From NCBI GenBank assembly GCA_030672605.1, contig DAOVGE010000194.1:1-9558 (forward strand): DNA of 9,558 nt, written 5' to 3'. Source of the DNA: Methanosarcinales archaeon (lineage in GTDB: Archaea > Halobacteriota > Methanosarcinia > Methanosarcinales > Methanogasteraceae). The translations under genes were made by a program, and so were the position numbers. Shown here in pieces: positions 5,832-9,558 of the stretch. The notes beneath the pieces were generated by a model. The model saw only the letters and a list, made by a program, of their open reading frames with translations, searched no databases and was not told where the DNA came from. Every line of letters begins with the position of its first letter. The stretch's first letter is position 1.

Positions 5832-7396
5832 AGATCCGGCTGAAGATTTTTGCAATCGTAATCGCGCTCATAGCGGTAACAGGCGTTACCACGATTGTGG
5901 TCAACCAGAGCGTCGCAGAGAATATGCTTGAAACAGAAGCATACCTTCATCTGGAGACGACTGTGCAGTCGAGAGCGGATCACATCGAGACGGTTCTGAA
6001 GGGATATGGAGTGCTCACCGAGACGTTGGCGGCAGGAAATCCTTGTAAAGATATGGTTGACGAAAGCAAGGATTATGCAGAGAGGATGAAGCAAATTAAT
6101 CGGCGGATCAATAATACAATGGATGCCCATAACGAGATTTCGAGGATCAGGGTACTGAATGAAAACGGCACAGTGATCGCCTCCAGTCATGCTGATGTCG
6201 GGCTTGACAGAGAGACCGACGACATTTTCTCGAAGGGGAAAAACGGGGTTTACATCGGAGACCTCCACATCTCCAGATTCACTGGAAGCACTGTTCTGAG
6301 CGCATCAGCACCGATTCTGGTGAACGGTGAATTCGCAGGAGTTCTTGTGGTGAATTTTGACGCTGAACAGAAATTATTTGAGATTGCAACAGAGAGAACC
6401 GGTCTCGGGAAAACCGGTGAGATCTACCTCGTAAACGGTGACGGCTACATGATAACACCATCGAGGTTTGTGGAGGGCGCCGTTTTAGAGACGAAAGCCA
6501 GTGAGATTATACACCACCCCGAAGATGCTTGCGATAACACCGCGGCCATGACCACGAATTATCAGGGCACAAGCGTTCTACAGGTTCACAAACATATTGA
6601 TGGGATGGACTGGGTGCTGGCAGCAGAGATGAGCGAAGAGGAAGCGCTCGCACCGGTTGCCGGGCTGACACGCGTGGCACTGTTTACAATCATTACACTG
6701 CTCCTTGTGGGAACCATCGTCGCGATCGCGATCTCAGGGAACATAACGGAACCGCTTATCAGGTTGCGAAAAGGCGTTGAAGCGATAGAGGCAGGCGATC
6801 AGGATCGTAGAGTCGGAACAGATGCGGAAGACGAACTCGGAGATCTCTCGAGATCCTTTGACCGGGTGTTTGGTGAGATCAAAGAGTCGAGAGTTGAACT
6901 TGAGGAGTATAGCACAAACCTTGAGTCGCAGGTAGAGGAGCGGACCAGAAAACTTGCGGAATCAGAGGAATACTTAAAAGAACTCGTCGATAAACTGAGT
7001 ATCTCGCAGGAGTCGCTCTCTGCGCCGGTTGTTGCGGTATGGGACGGAATTCTTGCGCTGCCGCTCATCGGAATGATCGATGAAAACAGGATCGCAACGA
7101 TCATGGAGACGCTTCTTTCAGAAATTACGCGGACGCAGTCCGATGTTGTGATCCTTGATGTGACAGGCGTTCACGAGATCGATACGTATGTGACGAGTCA
7201 ACTGATCAAAATCGTCAGAGCCGCGCAACTGCTCGGGGCGACATGCATCGTCACAGGAGTGCGACCTGAGTCTGCGCATACGCTCGTTGATCTTGGCGTT
7301 GATGTGTCAGAACTATTGACAAGGCGGACATTGCAGGAGGGTATCAGGTATGCGCTCAAGATCACTGGGGGGTTAACGCGCGAATTACCTGATTAA
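5828..7396 (+). CDS. Membrane dCache-HAMP-STAS receptor, RsbR-like
   Basis: A 522-residue transmembrane protein joining a chemoreceptor-like sensor to an RsbR-type STAS output. TM1 is at about 6-26. The extracytoplasmic double Cache domain (about 27-278) includes the signature GKTGEIYLVNGDGYMITPSR (194-213) and two cysteines (73, 235). TM2 is at about 283-303, HAMP at about 304-357, and a coiled-coil linker to about 395. The STAS domain (398-512) has SAPVVAVWDGILALPLIG, VVILDVTGVHEIDT (Thr453) and TGVRPESAHT (Thr485), closely paralleling the upstream gene. There is no kinase, receiver or methyl-accepting domain, so signal must leave through STAS-mediated protein contacts. The ATG is preceded by GAGGGGCAG, a good ribosome-binding site. 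The gene is the last of the signalling operon; a weak T-run follows near 7437. Confidence 0.9.
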   Translation: MKIRLKIFAIVIALIAVTGVTTIVVNQSVAENMLETEAYLHLETTVQSRADHIETVLKGYGVLTETLAAGNPCKDMVDESKDYAERMKQINRRINNTMDAHNEISRIRVLNENGTVIASSHADVGLDRETDDIFSKGKNGVYIGDLHISRFTGSTVLSASAPILVNGEFAGVLVVNFDAEQKLFEIATERTGLGKTGEIYLVNGDGYMITPSRFVEGAVLETKASEIIHHPEDACDNTAAMTTNYQGTSVLQVHKHIDGMDWVLAAEMSEEEALAPVAGLTRVALFTIITLLLVGTIVAIAISGNITEPLIRLRKGVEAIEAGDQDRRVGTDAEDELGDLSRSFDRVFGEIKESRVELEEYSTNLESQVEERTRKLAESEEYLKELVDKLSISQESLSAPVVAVWDGILALPLIGMIDENRIATIMETLLSEITRTQSDVVILDVTGVHEIDTYVTSQLIKIVRAAQLLGATCIVTGVRPESAHTLVDLGVDVSELLTRRTLQEGIRYALKITGGLTRELPD

Positions 7397-7684
7397 ACGA
7401 GCATTGCCGTATGTCGGGTCATGGGTCGAATTCGTGATTTTTGTAATGGTCAATTGTATGCGCAACAACGCGAAAGACGTGAAGACTGAGATCGACAATA
7501 CTCTTCGCGTCTCCCTCGCCTTTCTCGCTAAATCGGAGGAACGCGAGGGCGCAAAGAACAAAAATCCCCTGGTTGGTGACCATGTTTTATGAGCATTGGT
7601 TGCTGTGTGTTCATGGTCAGATTGCCCATTACAAAAGTCCCATGAATTCCCGAGAAGAGACGATACAGAGATTCCAGTAACTCC
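7397..7684. other. Convergent intergenic region with eroded repeats
   Basis: This 288-bp gap lies between two genes that point at each other. It contains an eroded 8-bp-type repeat (7502-7560) and an 8-bp perfect dyad, TGACCATG (7577-7584) with CATGGTCA (7612-7619). The dyad is spaced by 27 bases and could form a weak stem between the two gene ends. A 62-codon frame at 7404-7592 runs straight through the repeat and has no coding character, so no gene is called. Confidence 0.5.
7502..7560. repeat. Eroded copy of the GCAAAGAC hairpin repeat
   Basis: TCTTCGCG-type octamers, then a CTAAATCGGAGGAACGCGAG core, then GGGCGCAAAGAAC follow the same order as the well-preserved copy at 9257-9318 (octamers, TTAAATCAGAGGAACGCAA, octamers). 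Many T-to-C and A-to-G changes have accumulated. The shared unrepeated core shows common descent rather than chance low complexity. Confidence 0.65.
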
Positions 7685-8512
7685 TTAATCAATCACACTT
7701 CTGGAGATGAGATCGATTCCCAGCACCTTACACTTCTTCTTTGCCGTTTTTGTTATGCTCGCACTGATCATGATCGATTTTATCTCTTTTTTAAGCTGTT
7801 TCTCAGCAAACAGGCTCTTTCGATGAAAATCAAGCACATCGCCCAGTTTTATATGGGATTTCACCTCGACCACATAGCTCACGGTATCCTCAAGATACAG
7901 ATCGTACTCCACATCTGCTGGCGCCCCATAGAGTTCCCCTTCCGCATCCCTCAACAACAACCGTTCGATCTTTTTGAAAGTCTGCCCTGAAAACTCCTCG
8001 ACCGTCTGCCTGATGATCTCCTCCAGACCGTAGCCCACACGACCGCCGAGTGCAGATACCTCCAATCGCACCTCTCGCTGACCGCGTTGCACCGAATCGA
8101 GTCGTTCATCCATTCCGTCAAATCGTTCATCCATTCCGTCGAATCGTTCATCCATTCCGTCAAATCGTTCATCCATTCCGTCAAATCGTTCATCCATTCC
8201 GTCGAATCTTTTATCTACTCCATCAAGTCGTTCATCTATTCCGTCAAATCGTTCATCCATTCCGTCGAATCTTTTATCTACTCCATCGAATCGTCGGTTC
8301 ATCTCTTCGAATCGTTGATTGCTGTCCTCTCGAAGTTTCTTGAGTTCATCCAGAGCCCGCTCAAAACCGTCTTTCGGTGCGAAAACATCTGCCATGATGC
8401 CAATGATCTGATACCTGAAGTCCCCATGTTCTCTCAGGAGGCCAGGGAGTTTTCGGCACATAAAATTTTCCAGTTCTGCCGAGCTGAGTGACTCTGCATC
8501 TGCCATACACAT
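7685..8512 (-). CDS. DUF3782-like coiled-coil protein with PD-(D/E)XK nuclease-like fold
   Basis: A 275-residue protein in three parts. Residues 1-64 are helical (GDFRYQIIGIMADVF). Residues 65-141 are eleven heptads of RFDGMDE type forming a long coiled coil. Residues 142-275 are a compact domain with the order ALGGRVGYGLEE, YGAPADVEYDLYLED and YVVEVKS, matching DUF3782 proteins of archaea, which are predicted to have a restriction-endonuclease-like fold. Asp204, Glu216 and Lys218 fit a D-(X)n-ExK active site. The frame is open to a GTG at 8539, but GTGATC five bases before ATG 8512 makes 8512 the better start; ATG 8506 is an alternative. The function of the family is unknown to me. It stands alone and converges on the signalling operon. 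DNA binding or cleavage is inference. Confidence 0.8.
   Translation of the reverse strand: MCMADAESLSSAELENFMCRKLPGLLREHGDFRYQIIGIMADVFAPKDGFERALDELKKLREDSNQRFEEMNRRFDGVDKRFDGMDERFDGIDERLDGVDKRFDGMDERFDGMDERFDGMDERFDGMDERFDGMDERLDSVQRGQREVRLEVSALGGRVGYGLEEIIRQTVEEFSGQTFKKIERLLLRDAEGELYGAPADVEYDLYLEDTVSYVVEVKSHIKLGDVLDFHRKSLFAEKQLKKEIKSIMISASITKTAKKKCKVLGIDLISRSVID
8090..8320 (-). repeat. 21-bp in-frame tandem repeat (11 units) encoding coiled-coil heptads
   Basis: Eleven consecutive 21-bp units, plus-strand consensus CATTCCGTCAAATCGTTCATC, encode DERFDGM-type heptads. Four units (8111-8194) are nearly identical, differing only at one synonymous A/G. Units at 8195 and 8258 are identical to each other and both are followed by a TACTCCATC unit, showing a 63-bp (three-heptad) duplication. 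Outer units are more diverged. Near-identity at the DNA level points to recent expansion by slippage or unequal exchange. Confidence 0.9.
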
Positions 8513-8577
8513 AGTGATCACTCTAATTGATCCACACACCAGTTAAGGTTATGGGGGCACTTATGCACCCTCATACC

Positions 8578-8860
8578 GCCCGATATCAGAGAACTTCTGA
8601 CCTGGGCGAACTGATCGGTGTCAAAGAGAGCGGGATGCAGCATCATCTGGAGACTAAGGTTGTGCGAAAGAACGGCGAGGTTACTGATATCGACGTAACA
8701 GGCGTGCATTCCGTTGATACGAACGTGGCAAGCAATCATGATCGGTCACAGGAATAAAGCCGGAGGCTGCACATACGCCTGGTCGGACCTGGCGTGGATA
8801 TGTCTGGAGAGTACAACGAAGCAGTCGATGCCGAAGGGGGCTCAAGCATGCGCCGCAGAT
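8578..8860 (+). pseudogene. Decayed RsbR-like STAS domain (third copy)
   Basis: The region encodes a broken STAS domain related to the two intact copies. One frame gives ELIG, then LETKVV, then DIDVTGVHSVDTNVASN (about 8620-8735), nearly matching DITGVHSVDTNV of the PAS-STAS protein. About 45 bases (the LLKIV...LGAEC helix) are then missing. From 8741 the DNA again aligns with the dCache-STAS gene, GTCACAGGA...GAGGCTGCACATACG, encoding KPEAAHT. An extra C near 8778 shifts the frame to LVGPGVDMSGE. Further similarity (GAAGGGGGCTCAAGCATGCGC) runs to about 8860. The stop at 8755-8757, the deletion and the frameshifts rule out a functional product. The 5' boundary is uncertain, and no sensor domain precedes it. 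Confidence 0.75.
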
Positions 8861-8951
8861 CGCCAGGGCATGGGGAGTTGACCCCCCGTGAATGATCATG
8901 ACCGGAAAAACCGGAAGAATTTGGGCACTGTCTGAAAATCAAGTGATTTAT

Positions 8952-9030
8952 CACCGCGGAGGGCTGCTGAGGAACGCAAGAGTTTCGAGACCGTTTTTAA
9001 CCCTCTACGTTCCTCTGCGCACTCTGCAGT
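8952..9030. repeat. Degenerate head-to-head 10-bp-periodic pair
   Basis: The left arm reads ACCGCGGAGG / GCTGCTGAGG / AACGCAAGAG. The right arm (9001-9030) reads CCCTCTACGT / TCCTCTGCGC / ACTCTGCAGT. Spacing and order mirror the intact pair at 47-166, with several substitutions per unit, so this is an older copy of the same element. The bases between the arms include a short T-run (8994-8998). Confidence 0.55.
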
Positions 9031-9075
9031 AGAATCTAAGGTCACGGCGATTTCACTGAAGTACGTGTTTAGCTG

Positions 9076-9140
9076 ACCACAAGATCATACAGATTTTCAC
9101 AAGATTTCTGTGTTAATCTCGTGTAATCTCGTGGTTTTAT
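9076..9140. repeat. Head-to-head 10-bp-periodic pair, ACCACAAGAT variant
   Basis: The left arm is ACCACAAGAT / CATACAGATT / TTCACAAGAT. The right arm, read on the minus strand, is AACCACGAGA / TTACACGAGA / TTAACACAGA. The two arms almost touch, so a cruciform would have little or no loop. It shares the ATAAAACCAC leader with the blocks at 47 and 9491 (the latter read on the minus strand). Confidence 0.65.
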
Positions 9141-9256
9141 CTGTTGATATCCACACAATATCGAATATGTACAAATTTCCTGGTTCTAACGTTTTCTGTG
9201 GTCGATAGGAGTAGCCCACCCTCCACGTTGTAGTAATCGTGGGCGCCACTCCTTCG

Positions 9257-9350
9257 TCTTTGCGTCTTTGCGTCTCTGCGACTTTGCGTTAAATCAGAGG
9301 AACGCAAAGACGCAAAGGTTGGAAACCACAGAATCCATCAGAATCAGCGA
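9257..9350. repeat. 8-bp-periodic hairpin joined to composite repeat copy 2
   Basis: Octamers TCTTTGCG (9257, 9265), TCTCTGCG (9273) and ACTTTGCG (9281) are followed by TTAAATCAGAGG and then inverted octamers to 9317. CTTTGCGTCTTTGCGT (9258-9273) and ACGCAAAGACGCAAAG (9302-9317) are perfect 16-bp inverted arms with a 28-base loop. The right arm continues into the 44-bp element (9301-9344) that is the inverted mate of 280-323. Confidence 0.85.
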
Positions 9351-9490
9351 ATTTCATGGTTTTTTCGCCTCAGCTAAACACATACTCACTGAAAAAATCG
9401 ACAGTGTCAGCCAGTACCTAAGTAACCGCGCATAATTAACCTGAACAAAATTAACTTCTTCGTGGACATATTCTGCGACTCCAAAAAACC

Positions 9491-9535
9491 CCTCTCTGTG
9501 TCCTCTGTGCTCTCTGTGGTTTTATTTCTTATAAT
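9491..9535 (-). repeat. 10-bp-periodic CACAGAG repeat, far-end copy
   Basis: On the minus strand the units are AACCACAGAG / AGCACAGAGG / ACACAGAGAG, preceded by AAATAAA. It is inverted relative to the block at 49-83 near the window start and shares the ATAAAACCACAGAG leader. Only one arm is visible before the sequence turns AT-rich. Confidence 0.75.
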
Positions 9536-9558
9536 ATATTCTTTGAATTATCTCATAG

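Larger units (their letters stand above)
8861..9558. other. Gene-free repeat-rich intergenic stretch
   Basis: No plausible gene is seen on either strand. The stretch contains a degenerate 10-bp-periodic inverted pair (8952-9030), a second inverted pair (9076-9140), the long 8-bp hairpin plus composite repeat (9257-9350), and a CACAGAG block (9491-9535). The bases at 9141-9256 and 9351-9490 show nothing recognisable. Confidence 0.6.

Noticed and set aside
7404..7592. 62-codon plus-strand frame after the dCache-STAS gene
   Set aside because: It runs through an eroded copy of the GCAAAGAC repeat, has no ribosome-binding site and no protein-like composition.
8090..8320. Possible CRISPR-like array
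   Set aside because: The 21-bp units abut with no unique spacers and encode regular heptads in frame. The 8-bp and 10-bp repeats in the flanks also lack spacers, and no cas gene is present.
8087..8491. Plus-strand open frames with repeated SFIHSVK-type units opposite the DUF3782-like gene
   Set aside because: They are the antisense reading of the 21-bp tandem repeat, which stays open on several frames because each unit lacks stops. The minus-strand product has a recognisable domain order and a ribosome-binding site; these do not.
8527..8757. 76-codon plus-strand frame read as an intact small STAS protein
   Set aside because: It lacks the helix after VDTNV and the TGIxPxxAxT strand in frame. 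The missing pieces continue downstream in other frames, so it is part of a pseudogene.

Overview
The window looks archaeal, most likely from the methanogen or anaerobic methane-oxidiser branch (Methanomicrobia and relatives). The indicators are an archaeal HerA-type ATPase with an N-terminal HAS barrel, a DUF3782-type coiled-coil/nuclease-fold protein, N-glycosylation sequons in a secreted protein, TATA/BRE-like promoters, and a T-rich terminator without a stem. The taxon is inferred from gene content and style. No marker gene is present to fix it.

Layout. Positions 1-674 hold no complete gene: possibly the tail of a gene that ends at 50, then short periodic repeats. Positions 675-3856 are on the minus strand, in transcription order: a HerA-like DNA translocase (3856-2159), a 225-bp gap containing a good archaeal promoter, a secreted coiled-coil protein (1933-989), and a small acidic lipoprotein (992-675) coupled to it by an ATGA overlap. 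Divergent from herA, on the plus strand, is a compact signalling operon (3945-7396): a soluble PAS histidine kinase, a PAS-STAS protein, an 18-codon micro-ORF overlapping both of its neighbours by ATGA, and a membrane dCache-HAMP-STAS receptor. Both STAS domains are of the RsbR (stressosome) type. Convergent to this operon is a DUF3782-like protein (8512-7685) with eleven RFDGMDE-type heptads encoded by 21-bp tandem repeats. Beyond it lies a decayed third STAS copy (about 8578-8860), then repeats to the end of the window.

How the genes may work together. The kinase and the two STAS sensors overlap or nearly abut and are probably co-translated. This suggests one pathway in which a cytoplasmic cue (PAS) and an extracellular cue (dCache) feed RsbR-like STAS platforms. 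No response regulator, RsbT/RsbS homologue or output gene lies in the window, so the output is unknown. HerA normally works with NurA and Mre11-Rad50, none of which is here.

The flanks carry families of roughly 30-bp elements built from three 10-bp units (AACCACAGAG-like) or from 8-bp units (GCAAAGAC-like), many in head-to-head pairs. One 44-bp composite occurs near both ends of the window in inverted orientation with only two mismatches.
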